Origin: Actinomycetota bacterium
GTDB taxonomy: Bacteria > Actinomycetota > Acidimicrobiia > Acidimicrobiales > CADCSY01
Length of the DNA stretch: 64,000 bases
Assembly: GCA_004366205.1 (NCBI GenBank)
Contig: SIRW01000090.1
Location: 20,852 to 84,851, forward strand
Direction of reading: 5' to 3'
Position numbers and translations under genes: made by a program. Below are positions 34,316-42,492 of this stretch, one piece after another; positions within the stretch are counted from its first letter, which is position 1, and each line of letters starts with the position of its first letter. Below the pieces are notes generated by a model. That model was not told the origin of the DNA. It did no database searches and worked only from the letters and a program-made list of their open reading frames with translations.

Positions 34316-36116
34316 CGAGCGCCACCTCCCCCGCCGGTTCGGCCTCGCCGCCGAAGCGGCTGGCCTGCAGGTCGAACATCGTGCGGTAGCGGCCGCCGCG
34401 CGCCAGCAGCTCGGCATGGGTGCCCAGCTCGACGACCCGACCGCCCTCGAGCACGCAGATGCGATCGGCGTGGCGCACGGTCGAGAACCGGTGCGAGATC
34501 AAGATGGTGGTGGCGTGGCGCGTGGCGGCGAGGATGCGGTCGAAGATCTCGGCTTCACCCCGCACGTCGAGCTGGGCCGTCGGTTCGTCGAGGATCACCA
34601 GGCGCGCGCCTTGGCGCACGGCGCACAGCGCCCGGGCCAGCGCCACTCGCTGCCACTGCCCGCCGGACAGGTCCGTGCCGCCGCTGTAGCCGCGCGCGAG
34701 CACGGTGCCGAGGTCGGCGAGACCGGCCGCTCCCGCCTCCTCCAGCGCGGCGAGCACCACGTCGTCCGGGGCCCCCGCCGGAGCAACGTTGTCGCGCAGG
34801 GGGAGCTCGAATCGGATGAAGTCCTGGAACACGGCCGCCTCCTGCCGCCGCCACGACGTCAGATCGAGCTCGCGCAGGTCGACCCCGTCGACCTCGATGC
34901 TGCCGGCCTGCGGGTCGTAGAGGCGGCACAGCAGCTTGGCGAGGGTGGTCTTGCCGGCGCCGTTCACCCCGACGATGGCCAGGCTCGAACCGGCGGGAAC
35001 CTCGAGGTCGAGGCCGTCGAGGACGACCTCGCCCGTGGTCGGGTAGGCGAAGGTGACGTCGCGGAAGCGCACCGACCCGGCCGGCATGCCCGTCGCCGGG
35101 ACCGGCGTGGCGGGCGCCGGCGCCAGCGCCCCGATCGGCGCCATCGACTCCCGCAACCGCAGGACCGCCGCGGCCGGTGCCGACGCGCCGTCGAGCGCCC
35201 ACGACAAGCCGCCGAAGGCGATCATGGACGTGCCCACCGCCACCTGGGCGTACACGACCACCTGCCCGAGGTCGAGGCGGCCGTCAAGCGCGGCCGCAGC
35301 CAGCGACCAGAACACCACGACGTTGGCGACGGTCACCAGCAGGACGCTGCCGAGCACCGGCCGCTCGCGCAGCCGGGTGGCCTCCCACTGCAGGTCGAAG
35401 AGGCGACGCCGCCGGTCGACGAAGCGCTCGAGCGTCCAGTCCGCCAGCCCGAACAGCCGCAGCTCCTTCGCCGCCGGCGGGTCGACGGCGAGGCGGTAGG
35501 CGTACTCGGCGTGGCGCTGCGCCTCGCGCACAGGGTCGGTGTTGCGGTCCTTCCACACGCCGCTCTCCCGCAGCAGCCAGTGCGTCGCCAGCCACGCCCC
35601 CGCCAGCACCAGCGGCGCCCACCAGGCGTAGGTGGCGAGCACGATCGCCGCGCCCACGCCGCCGAGGAACTCGACCAGGCCCGAGGCGATGAAGTCCATC
35701 GAGATCGACAGGGGCGGGCCGGCGTGGCCGAGGTCGAAGTCCCTGGCCATGGTCAGATCGTTCGTGAGCTCGGGGTCCTCGAGGTGCCCCATGCCCGGCG
35801 GCTCGACGCAGGTCGTGGTCAGCTCGTCGTACAGCCAGGCTGCGGTGCGGCTCCCGAGGTTGGCGCCGACCGCCTGGTGCAGGGGCGACAGGACCTGCAG
35901 CAGCACGAACACCACGCCGACCAAAGCGAGCGGCCCGCGCAGGCCCGCACCCTGCTGGACCGCACCCACGAGCACCCCCATGGCCACGGCGAACAGCGCG
36001 GGAAGCGCGCCCCGAGCCACCAGGATGGACCACCACGCCACGGTGAGGCCGGGCGCCGCCTTCGGCAGCACGCCGAAGAACCGCCACTCGTTGCGCGCCC
36101 GCAGCCTGTCGATCAC
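34302..36116 (-). CDS. ABC exporter half-transporter, canonical ATPase
   Basis: A 604-residue half-transporter with six helices (about 25-310) and an ATPase domain (about 345-590). All motifs are canonical: Walker A GVNGAGKTTL, signature LSGGQWQRVALARAL, Walker B LVILDEPTAQLD and the switch region ISHRFSTV. It starts at GTG 36116. It is the probable heterodimer partner of the 32516-34315 product, which has the altered signature. No peptide precursor or biosynthetic gene is adjacent, so cargo is unknown. Confidence 0.92.
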   Translation of the reverse strand: MIDRLRARNEWRFFGVLPKAAPGLTVAWWSILVARGALPALFAVAMGVLVGAVQQGAGLRGPLALVGVVFVLLQVLSPLHQAVGANLGSRTAAWLYDELTTTCVEPPGMGHLEDPELTNDLTMARDFDLGHAGPPLSISMDFIASGLVEFLGGVGAAIVLATYAWWAPLVLAGAWLATHWLLRESGVWKDRNTDPVREAQRHAEYAYRLAVDPPAAKELRLFGLADWTLERFVDRRRRLFDLQWEATRLRERPVLGSVLLVTVANVVVFWSLAAAALDGRLDLGQVVVYAQVAVGTSMIAFGGLSWALDGASAPAAAVLRLRESMAPIGALAPAPATPVPATGMPAGSVRFRDVTFAYPTTGEVVLDGLDLEVPAGSSLAIVGVNGAGKTTLAKLLCRLYDPQAGSIEVDGVDLRELDLTSWRRQEAAVFQDFIRFELPLRDNVAPAGAPDDVVLAALEEAGAAGLADLGTVLARGYSGGTDLSGGQWQRVALARALCAVRQGARLVILDEPTAQLDVRGEAEIFDRILAATRHATTILISHRFSTVRHADRICVLEGGRVVELGTHAELLARGGRYRTMFDLQASRFGGEAEPAGEVALDVLD

Positions 36117-36149
36117 GCCCCGCTCCTCCGTCCGGGTGCCCCGCCCCCG

Positions 36150-36527
36150 TCAGCCGTCTCGGCGATCGAGGAGCGTGATGCAGCTGGGCCGCGCCGGGTC
36201 ACCACCGGCGAGCCGGTGCCGCACGGCGCGGACGGGTTCGACGATCACGCGGGCGGCGTCGCCGCGGCCGGCCACCTCGGCGGGGCCGTCGACGATCAGG
36301 CAGTAGTCCTCGACGGGGCCGGGCCACAGCAGGCTGACCGAGGACCGGGCAGCCACGTTCGCCGCGGTCGTCCGCCCCGCGGGGGCGACGAGCGTCCCAC
36401 CCTCGAGGGTCACGGGCACCGACACGACGTGCGGCGTCCCGGTGTCGCCGACGGTGACCAGGAAGGCGGCTGCGCCGTAGCGGGCCAGCGCCGCCTGCAG
36501 ATCCCGTAGCTCCACCTCGTCGCTCAT
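36150..36527 (-). CDS. pyridoxamine 5'-phosphate oxidase-like flavin-binding protein
   Basis: A 125-residue split-barrel protein. AAFLVTVGDTGTPHVVSVPVTLEGG and SVSLLWPGPVEDYCLIVDGPAEV are the expected strands. Actinobacterial relatives use FMN, F420 or heme breakdown intermediates, so the exact cofactor is open. It is the first gene of the leftward unit with the ABC exporter (33-base gap) and divergent from the SRPBCC gene. Confidence 0.82.
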   Translation of the reverse strand: MSDEVELRDLQAALARYGAAAFLVTVGDTGTPHVVSVPVTLEGGTLVAPAGRTTAANVAARSSVSLLWPGPVEDYCLIVDGPAEVAGRGDAARVIVEPVRAVRHRLAGGDPARPSCITLLDRRDG

Positions 36528-36669
36528 CGTCGGGATGCTACGTCGCCGGCACGCGGGCGAGCCGGTCCCCGGGGCGAACCGGGCGGCGCGTCAGCGAACG
36601 GCGGTCCAGCGTCGAGCACCCGGCCCGCCCGCTCGACGCCCGGCCCGCCGCCCGGCAGGATGGACCGCC

Positions 36670-37086
36670 ATGGTCGATCACCCGTCGACACCTGCCACCG
36701 GCGCGCTGACCCGGCCGGACCACGAGGCCAGCGTCGTCGTGGGCGCGCCGCCGGCGAAGGTCTGGTCGATGGTCGCCGAGGTCACCCGGATGGGCGAGTG
36801 GAGCCCGGTGTGCCACCGCTGCGAGTGGGTGGGTGAGCCCGCCGCACCCGAGGTCGGGGCCCGGTTCCGCGGCCACAACCGCATGAACGGCGTCCGCTGG
36901 TCCCGCGAGTGCGTGGTCACCGAGTCGTACCAGGTCGTGTCCATACCCACCTGGCTTCGCGTCCTGCGCGCGGTGCCCAGCGTGAAGGCCAAGAGCGAGC
37001 GGGACGCGCGCGCCAACATCGGCCACACGCTCGAGCCGCTCGCGGAGGCCGCCGGTGGAGCGCCGGCAGCCGAGGCAGGCCGCTGA
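36670..37086 (+). CDS. SRPBCC (START-like) protein, probably missing internal strands
   Basis: A 138-residue protein of the polyketide cyclase/SRPBCC superfamily. The N-terminal strand and helix VVVGAPPAKVWSMVAEVTRMGEWSP and FRGHNRMNGVRWSRECVVTESYQVV are typical. Between RWSRECVVT and ESYQVV, where relatives have about 40 residues of beta strands, this protein runs straight on to the last helix (WLRVLRAVPSVKAKSER). An in-frame deletion at a repeated VTES-like motif would explain it. TGATG couples it to the FAH gene. Confidence 0.75.
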   Translation: MVDHPSTPATGALTRPDHEASVVVGAPPAKVWSMVAEVTRMGEWSPVCHRCEWVGEPAAPEVGARFRGHNRMNGVRWSRECVVTESYQVVSIPTWLRVLRAVPSVKAKSERDARANIGHTLEPLAEAAGGAPAAEAGR

Positions 37087-37940
37087 TGCCGGTGCGGCTG
37101 GTCAACCGGGCGGGTCGCGCGGGCCTGCTGCTCGGCGAGGGCGTCGCCGACCTCGAGCGGGCGTCCGGCGGCGCCCTACCGGCCGATCCCATGGCGGCGC
37201 TCGCCCACTGGGACGACGTGGCGGCGTTCGCCGCTCACGCGGACCAGGGCGCAGCGGAGGACGACCTCGACCCGCGGGAGCTGGGTCCGTGCGTACCGCG
37301 GCCCGCGAAGGTCTTCGCCGTCGCCCTCAACTACCGCACGCACGCCGAGGAGACGGGCATGGCGCTCCCCGAGCAGCCCTCGGTGTTCACCAAGTTCCCG
37401 AGCTGCCTCACCGGGCCGGCGGCCGAGGTCCGCCTGCCGTCGGCGTTCGTCGACTGGGAGGTCGAGCTCGTGGTCGTCGTCGGCCGGGGCGGCAGCCGCA
37501 TCCCCGAGGGCCGTGCCCTCGACCACGTGGCCGGGTTCTGCGTGGGCCAGGACTTCTCCGAGCGGCGCCTGCAGATGGCGGGTGACCGCCCCCAGTTCAG
37601 CCTGGCCAAGTCGTACGACACGTTCGGGCCCATCGGGCCTGCGGTGGTGTCGCTCGACGCCCTCGCCGACCCGGGCGACCTCGCCATCCGCTGCGAGGTG
37701 GACGGCGAGGTCGTGCAGGACAGCCGCACGAGCGACCTGATCTTCCCGGTGCCCGAGCTGGTGAGCTACCTGTCGGGCGTCTGCACGCTCGAGCCCGGCG
37801 ACCTGATCTTCACCGGCACGCCGTCGGGGGTGGGGGTCGCCCGCCGCCCACCGCGCTTTCTCGAACCGGGTCAGACCGTCGTCAGCACCATCGAGGGGCT
37901 CGGCACGTTGACGAACCGCACGGTCGCTCGCGACGGCTGA
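37086..37940 (+). CDS. fumarylacetoacetate hydrolase family protein
   Basis: A 284-residue enzyme of the FAH/HpcE superfamily acting on 1,3-diketo acids or similar C-C bonds in aromatic breakdown. The core begins VFAVALNYRTHAEETG, with the metal-binding glutamates in DWEVELVVVVG, DFSERRLQ further on and the closing motif GDLIFTGTPSGVG. The first 65 residues form the usual small N-terminal domain. It overlaps the SRPBCC stop by one base. The natural substrate cannot be read from sequence. Confidence 0.9.
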   Translation: MPVRLVNRAGRAGLLLGEGVADLERASGGALPADPMAALAHWDDVAAFAAHADQGAAEDDLDPRELGPCVPRPAKVFAVALNYRTHAEETGMALPEQPSVFTKFPSCLTGPAAEVRLPSAFVDWEVELVVVVGRGGSRIPEGRALDHVAGFCVGQDFSERRLQMAGDRPQFSLAKSYDTFGPIGPAVVSLDALADPGDLAIRCEVDGEVVQDSRTSDLIFPVPELVSYLSGVCTLEPGDLIFTGTPSGVGVARRPPRFLEPGQTVVSTIEGLGTLTNRTVARDG

Positions 37941-37996
37941 CCGCCGGAGCGAAACCGGTCCTCCAGGACCGGCGCTCGACCCCTACAGTCGCCGCC

Positions 37997-39169
37997 GTGA
38001 TCACGATCGAGGAGTTGCGCCCCGGCGACGAGGAGGCCGCGCACCGGCTCGGCCAGCAGGCCTTCAACGCCACCGACCCCTACGACCCTGCCCGGCCCCG
38101 CATCGCGCCGGAGCGCCACCTCGCCGCGTACCTCGACGGCGCCATCGTCGGTCAGACGCGCCGCCACGAGTTCGGCCAGTACTTCGGCGGACGCCGCTTG
38201 GCATGCGCCGGGATCTCCGGCGTTGCCGTCGCGCCCGAGGCCCGCAACCGCAACCTGGCCCGCCGCCTGGTGACCGAGTCGCTCGAGCGCGCCGCCGGCG
38301 ACGGCGAGGTGATCGCCGCCCTCTACCCCACCACTGCCGCCCTGTACCGCAGCGTGGGGTTCGAGGTGGCCGGCTGGTGGACGGAGCGAGGCGTGCCCAT
38401 CGGCGAGCTCCCGCGCGATGACGGCACGGTCACGTGGGCGCGGGCCGAGCTCGACGACGAGCGACCGGTCGCCCTCTACGACCGCATGGCCCCCGACCAC
38501 GACGGCTGGATCGACCCCCCCGCCGACTTCTGGCGGTGGCGGGCCCTGCACGCCCGGCAGGACACCAAGACGAACCGCTACCTCTACGTCGGGGAGCGAG
38601 ACGGCGAAGCCGTGGCCTCGGTGCAGTACGCCTACGGCCGCTCGGAGCGGGCCATGTACCGCATCGACGTCGAGCACGTGCACGCCGTCGACGGCCACGC
38701 CCTGCGCGCCGGGCTGGCCCTCCTCGGCGCCCACGGCACCACGGCCGACGAGATCCGCACCACGCTGCCGGTCGACGTGCTCGAGCTGCACGTGGCCCAC
38801 GCCCAGCGCACGTCGGTGCACTCCACCTGGCCGTGGATGCTCGCCTTCGTCGACCTCCCCGGGGCCATCGCCGCCCGGGGCTACCCCGCCGGGGTGAGCG
38901 GCGCGGTGCCCCTGGCCGTCGACGATCCGCACCGCCCCGCCAACAGCGGCGACTGGGTGTTCTCGGTCGCCGACGGTCATGGAACGCTCGAACGGGGCGG
39001 GGACGGCCGGGTGGCGGTCACGAGCACCGACCTGGCGTCGGTGTTCAGCGGTCACCGCGACCCGCTCCGCCTCGCTCGCGCCGGCCGCCTCGGTCACCCC
39101 ACGGAGGCCGACCTCGGCGTGCTGCGGGCCGCCTTCGCCGGGCAGCCTTCGCTCACGATCTTCTTCTAG
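37997..39169 (+). CDS. Eis-like GNAT N-acetyltransferase
   Basis: A 390-residue protein with the three-part Eis layout: N-terminal GNAT domain (GISGVAVAPEARNRNLARRLV as the acetyl-CoA loop, YRSVGFEVAG), a second GNAT-like domain (about 165-290) and a C-terminal SCP2-like domain. It ends in FF with the terminal carboxylate, which in Eis proteins takes part in catalysis. Mycobacterial Eis acetylates aminoglycosides at several amines; activity on such substrates here is unproven. GTG start at 37997. Confidence 0.9.
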   Translation: MITIEELRPGDEEAAHRLGQQAFNATDPYDPARPRIAPERHLAAYLDGAIVGQTRRHEFGQYFGGRRLACAGISGVAVAPEARNRNLARRLVTESLERAAGDGEVIAALYPTTAALYRSVGFEVAGWWTERGVPIGELPRDDGTVTWARAELDDERPVALYDRMAPDHDGWIDPPADFWRWRALHARQDTKTNRYLYVGERDGEAVASVQYAYGRSERAMYRIDVEHVHAVDGHALRAGLALLGAHGTTADEIRTTLPVDVLELHVAHAQRTSVHSTWPWMLAFVDLPGAIAARGYPAGVSGAVPLAVDDPHRPANSGDWVFSVADGHGTLERGGDGRVAVTSTDLASVFSGHRDPLRLARAGRLGHPTEADLGVLRAAFAGQPSLTIFF

Positions 39170-39227
39170 GCGCCGCCGGGCTGCCGCCATCCCGGCCGCC
39201 CGTCCCCGCGGGTGGGGCCCAGCTGCC

Positions 39228-39351
39228 GACTTTCCGGACCGTCGACGTCGCATGTCGACGGGCAGCGTCCGGTAAGCGTGGCGCCCGCTCGCCGTCGGCC
39301 TATTTTCGGGACGCTCGACGTGCCATGCGGTTGCCGAGCGCCCGGAAAGTC
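39228..39351. repeat. long-range inverted repeat between convergent genes
   Basis: GACTTTCCGG (39228-39237) and CCGGAAAGTC (39342-39351) are perfect inverted arms 104 bases apart. The interior holds a smaller inverted pair (GTCGAC twice) and a short AT-rich stretch (TATTTTC). It fills the 199-base gap between two converging genes and could be a terminator structure or a tiny mobile-element relic; no gene is seen in it. Confidence 0.5.
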
Positions 39352-39368
39352 ACCGGCGCGCCGGCAGC

Positions 39369-40331
39369 TCAGCTGACGGCGGCGCGGCCGAAGGTTCGGC
39401 GGTAGGCCTGGGGGGAGGTGCGGACGACCCGCTGGAAGTGCTGGCGCAGGGTGGCGGCGGAGCCGAACCCGCACCGCTCGGCGATGCGCTCGACGGGCTC
39501 GTCGGTCGACTCGAGCATCCGTTGGGCCAGCAGGACGCGCTGGTGGAGGATCCATTGCAGCGGGGTCGTGCCGGTGGCAGCCCGGAAGCGGCGGGCGAAC
39601 GTGCGGGGGCTCATCGCCGCCCGGTGGGCGAGGTCCTCGACGGTGAGCTGCTCGTGGAGGTTGGCCTGGAGCCACGAGAGCGTCTCGCTGAACAGGTCGG
39701 GGGCCGGCGGCGGCAGGGCGTGGTCGATGAACTGGGCCTGCCCACCGTCGCGGTGGGGAGGTACGACCATGCGCCGGGCCACGGCGTTGGCGATCTCGGC
39801 GCCGAAGTCGCTGCGCACGACGTGCAGGCACAAGTCGACGCTGGCAGCCGTGCCCGCCGAGGTCAGCACGTTGCCGTCCTCGACGTACAGGACGTCGGGG
39901 TCGAGGTCGACGCCCGGGTGCTCCGCCGCCAGGTCGGCGGCGTGCATCCAGTGGGTGGTGGCCCGGCGCCCCTCGAGCAGCCCGGCGCGGGCCAGCACGA
40001 AGGCCCCGGAGCACAACGACAGCACCCGGGCTCCCCGGCGGTGGGCGCGGCGTAGCTCGTCGAGCACGGCAGGCGGGCAGGCCCGGTCGTCGCCCGGCGC
40101 CACGACGACGGTGTCGGCCCAGCGCAGCGACTCGGGGCCGTGGGGCGTGTCGATGACGATGCCTGGGGTGCTCGTCGGGACCGGGCGGTCCCCGACGCTC
40201 GCGACCCGGAAGCGGTACCAGGGCACGCCGAGGTCGGATCGATCGATGCCGAAGACCTCGCACGCCACCGCCAGCTCGAAGATCGAGGTGTCCGGTGGCG
40301 CCAGGGCCACGACCCGGTGCCGAACAGGCAT
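39369..40331 (-). CDS. GlxA-type AraC-family regulator with DJ-1/PfpI domain
   Basis: A 320-residue transcription factor. The N-terminal DJ-1/PfpI-like domain (about 3-165) carries the elbow LSLCSGAFVLARAGLL, and the C-terminal AraC helix-turn-helix pair (about 215-315) reads LTVEDLAHRAAMSPRTFARRF and ERIAERCGFGSAATLRQHF. GlxA-like regulators respond to small ligands, often in nitrogen, betaine or carnitine metabolism. ATG 40331 is preferred; a perfect palindrome lies 25 bases upstream and suggests autoregulation. Confidence 0.92.
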   Translation of the reverse strand: MPVRHRVVALAPPDTSIFELAVACEVFGIDRSDLGVPWYRFRVASVGDRPVPTSTPGIVIDTPHGPESLRWADTVVVAPGDDRACPPAVLDELRRAHRRGARVLSLCSGAFVLARAGLLEGRRATTHWMHAADLAAEHPGVDLDPDVLYVEDGNVLTSAGTAASVDLCLHVVRSDFGAEIANAVARRMVVPPHRDGGQAQFIDHALPPPAPDLFSETLSWLQANLHEQLTVEDLAHRAAMSPRTFARRFRAATGTTPLQWILHQRVLLAQRMLESTDEPVERIAERCGFGSAATLRQHFQRVVRTSPQAYRRTFGRAAVS

Positions 40332-40355
40332 GGCAGCATCATGACATACCGCAGT

Positions 40356-40376
40356 GATCCTGCCAATGGCAGGATC
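40356..40376. promoter_or_regulatory. perfect palindrome upstream of the GlxA-type regulator
   Basis: Ten-base arms GATCCTGCCA and TGGCAGGATC flank a single A. The site lies between the regulator (start 40331, leftward) and a small rightward gene (40438), as expected of an operator for a dimeric regulator controlling both. Confidence 0.6.
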
Positions 40377-40437
40377 CTTTCGCCCAGGGTCTCTTCTGCC
40401 ACTCGTCGCCGCCGCCGGCACCTCGCAGGATGAGGCC

Positions 40438-40611
40438 ATGTTCACGGTCCACTGCGAGTCCCACGGTGCCACGGTCCTGCTGTGGCCCCGCAACATCGAG
40501 GCGATCGACACGACCGCGGACGGCTTGAGCGTCCGCTGGCGGTGCCACTGCGGGCACCGCGGCACGTGGTGGCCGGCCCGTCCGGCCCCTGTCGCCGGAG
40601 CCGTCTCATGA
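40438..40611 (+). CDS. small hypothetical protein, 57 residues
   Basis: A short protein with VHCESHG and RWRCHCGHRG, giving three cysteines and several histidines that could form a zinc-ribbon-like site. AGGATGAGG lies just before the ATG, a good ribosome-binding site. It is divergent from the GlxA-type regulator across the palindrome. A further frame starting at ATG 40608 (MTVHPLQQEAIARSRS) overlaps its stop by ATGA but runs into the methyltransferase, so its end is doubtful. Confidence 0.6.
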   Translation: MFTVHCESHGATVLLWPRNIEAIDTTADGLSVRWRCHCGHRGTWWPARPAPVAGAVS

Positions 40612-40739
40612 CCGTGCACCCGCTGCAACAGGAGGCCATCGCGCGCTCCCGCTCCATCGGCGGCGCCGGGACCGACCGACCGAGGCCGGCCTCCCGAATC
40701 CGCCGGGTGATCCGGCGAGTCCTCGGCGGCGGGCGCCGG

Positions 40740-41324
40740 TCAGCCGGTGCGGCGGAAGCGCGCCGTGTACTCCCAGCGGAAGCCGCGCCGGTCGACGTAC
40801 GCGAAGCCGCGCCGTTCGACGTCCCTGCGCAGGTCACTCAGGGCGATGAAGTCGCTGTCGCGCCGGGTCTCGGCGAAGAGGACCACGCCGCCGGCCCGGA
40901 TGACGCGCCCCAGCTCGTCCAGGCAGCCGCCCGGGTCGGGGATCTCACCGAGCACCGCCACCACCAGGGCAGCATCGAAGCTCGCTGAGGCGAAGGGCAG
41001 GCGCGCCCCATCCCCCTGCACGAAGCCCACGTTGCGGGCTGGTACGAGGCGGCGGCGCGCCATCGCCAGCATCTCGACCTGGACGTCGAGGAGCGTCACG
41101 TGACCTGACGGGACCGCTCGGGCCAGCTCGGTGCTGAAGTAGCCGGGGCCGGGACCGATCTCGAGCACACGGGTGGCGCCGGCGAGGTCCAGTCGGGCCA
41201 CGGTGCGGCGGGGCGACTGGATCAGCCGGCGCAGCGGGTTCAGGAGCGAGCGGGCCTTCGCCGCGGGGAACACCTTCCCCCGCCCGACACCGAGCTCCCT
41301 CGCCCCGGCCTCCACGCTCGACAC
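40740..41324 (-). CDS. class I SAM-dependent methyltransferase
   Basis: A 194-residue methyltransferase. Motif I is VLEIGPGPGYFSTEL, the acidic residue after strand 2 is in VTLLDVQVEML, and motif IV region reads FDAALVVAVLGEIPDPG. The N-terminal 45 residues hold a short helix rich in basic residues. Substrate unknown. GTG 41324 or 41315 may be the start; the frame is open to 41501 without further support. Confidence 0.85.
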   Translation of the reverse strand: MSSVEAGARELGVGRGKVFPAAKARSLLNPLRRLIQSPRRTVARLDLAGATRVLEIGPGPGYFSTELARAVPSGHVTLLDVQVEMLAMARRRLVPARNVGFVQGDGARLPFASASFDAALVVAVLGEIPDPGGCLDELGRVIRAGGVVLFAETRRDSDFIALSDLRRDVERRGFAYVDRRGFRWEYTARFRRTG

Positions 41325-41370
41325 CCTGCCACGGCGCGCCGGCGCTCGGGGGCTTCGCGATACTGCCGCC

Positions 41371-41550
41371 GTGACCGCGACCCCGCACGCCCGGGCGCAC
41401 CCCGAGGTGGAGGCCTTCCTCGGCTGGGTGCGGGCGCGCCACGGCGACGACGTCGCGCTGGCCGAACCGGCTACGTCGCGCGAAGAGGGCTTCGACAGCA
41501 CGATCCACCTGGTGCAGCTACGCGGCTCGTCGCTGCCCGCCGCGTGGCGA
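41371..41550 (+). pseudogene. N-terminal fragment of a phosphotransferase-like gene
   Basis: From GTG 41371 the frame encodes about 60 sensible residues (HPEVEAFLGWVRARHGDD, then EGFDSTIHLVQLRG and LPAAWRRPL) resembling the N-lobe of aminoglycoside/macrolide phosphotransferase-like kinases. At 41551 the sequence switches to a copied fragment of another gene in a different frame, so the kinase is truncated before any catalytic motif. A matching C-terminal piece may be the frame at 44242-44595. Confidence 0.5.
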
Positions 41551-41614
41551 CGGCCGCTGGCTCGGCGTGACCCACCAGCGGGTGAGTGCCCTGCTGCGGA
41601 GTGGCCGCCGCCCG
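41551..41614 (+). repeat. dispersed copy of the 3' end of the HTH gene at 47286
   Basis: These 64 bases match 47304-47367 (opposite strand) with two mismatches; the first 51 are identical. They encode GRWLGVTHQRVSALLRSG, the helix-turn-helix end of the 47286-47624 protein. There is no start or stop for it here, so this is a gene fragment fused onto the phosphotransferase remnant. Confidence 0.85.
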
Positions 41615-41633
41615 GCGGGAGGAAGCGTGAGCG

Positions 41634-42218
41634 TCACTCGTTGGCGGTATGGGCGCGCCGCAGCCACTCGACGACGGTGCCGTCGACGTCATCGGGCTCC
41701 TCGAGCGGGATGCGCAGGTTGATCGTGTCGTTCCCGAGGTTCTTCGCCGGCTGGAGCGGTCCTTCTGGCGCCTGCCCGTCGATGCGTAGCCCGAGATCGA
41801 CCCGCTTCTTCGTGGTCGGGCGGACGACGGCGAACTGGCGGCGCGCTGTGGAGAGGCCGACGTAGGTCTTGCGGGCCTGCACCTGCGTGCCGGGCAGCGT
41901 CACCGCCTCGGCCAGAACTCGTTCGAGCACGGCCCGGAGCTGGGGCCGGTCCTCGTACTGCGCGGCGATGAGCTCCTCGGCGCTGGCGATGAGGAACTCG
42001 GGGTAGCCGAACCGCTCCCACACCAGCAGCGTCTGGGGGTAGCCCGTGACGCCCTGGTGCTCGAGCCAGGCGCGCAGCTCGGCTTCGCTCGAGGCGCCCG
42101 ATCCGCGGACGCGATCGTTCCACTGCCTGAGGTGCTGGCCGGTGCGCCGCTCGAGCAGCTCAGCCGTCCGTTGGGCGAACTCCCGCCAGCTCTCCCGGTC
42201 ACCCTGCGTGCCGGCCAT
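41634..42218 (-). CDS. DUF5655-domain protein
   Basis: A 194-residue protein. The C-terminal half (TYVGLSTARRQFAVVRPTTKKRVDLGLRI, split here by position, about residues 115-190) is a DUF5655 domain, ending in DGTVVEWLRRAHTANE. The N-terminal part (WREFAQRTAELLERRTG, then LRAWLEHQGVTGYPQTLLVW) resembles DUF4287-like helices. Function unknown. It is the only apparently whole gene inside the mosaic region and ends inside the copied HTH segment's flank. Confidence 0.75.
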   Translation of the reverse strand: MAGTQGDRESWREFAQRTAELLERRTGQHLRQWNDRVRGSGASSEAELRAWLEHQGVTGYPQTLLVWERFGYPEFLIASAEELIAAQYEDRPQLRAVLERVLAEAVTLPGTQVQARKTYVGLSTARRQFAVVRPTTKKRVDLGLRIDGQAPEGPLQPAKNLGNDTINLRIPLEEPDDVDGTVVEWLRRAHTANE

Positions 42219-42378
42219 GCGCTGTCCTCCCCGTCAACGTGTGCGGCTCGGCCGCGACGCTACGGGACCGGGCATCGGTCCGCACGGTTGCCAAGCACGG
42301 TCAGTGTTCCTCCGAGCTCGACGTCGTCATCGGCCACGACGTTGGACGCTGAGGGACTCAGGCAGCCGCCGTCGCCGG

Positions 42379-42492
42379 CCACCACCGCCACGAGCGCCTT
42401 CTCCGCCCGGCGGGGTCGAGCAGCCGGTTCGGGAAGTAGCTGCCCCGAAGCAGCTTCGGGATCACCAGCTCGATGCTGCCGACCCTCGTGTC
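42379..42492 (-). pseudogene. IS256-family transposase remnant
   Basis: Reading leftward, DTRVGSIELVIPKLLRGSYF and PNRLLDPAG are followed, after a frameshift near 42405, by RAEKALVAVVA. This is a highly characteristic block of Mutator-type IS256 transposases (usually IPKLR-GSYFP, then RRRAE-AL). Only about 40 codons survive; an in-frame TGA lies just upstream and nothing recognisable follows. No terminal inverted repeats were found. Apart from this, the 445-base gap 42219-42663 shows no gene. Confidence 0.65.

Noticed and set aside
40608..40988. Rightward frame starting MTVHPLQQEAIARSRS
   Set aside because: The start overlaps the previous stop in a plausible ATGA, but most of the frame lies opposite the methyltransferase and becomes low-complexity. 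It may be a truncated small gene, so it is only mentioned under the 40438 entry.
41634..42218. DUF5655 gene as part of a restriction or defence island
   Set aside because: The domain occurs in some defence-associated proteins, but no nuclease, methylase or helicase partner is intact nearby, only remnants.
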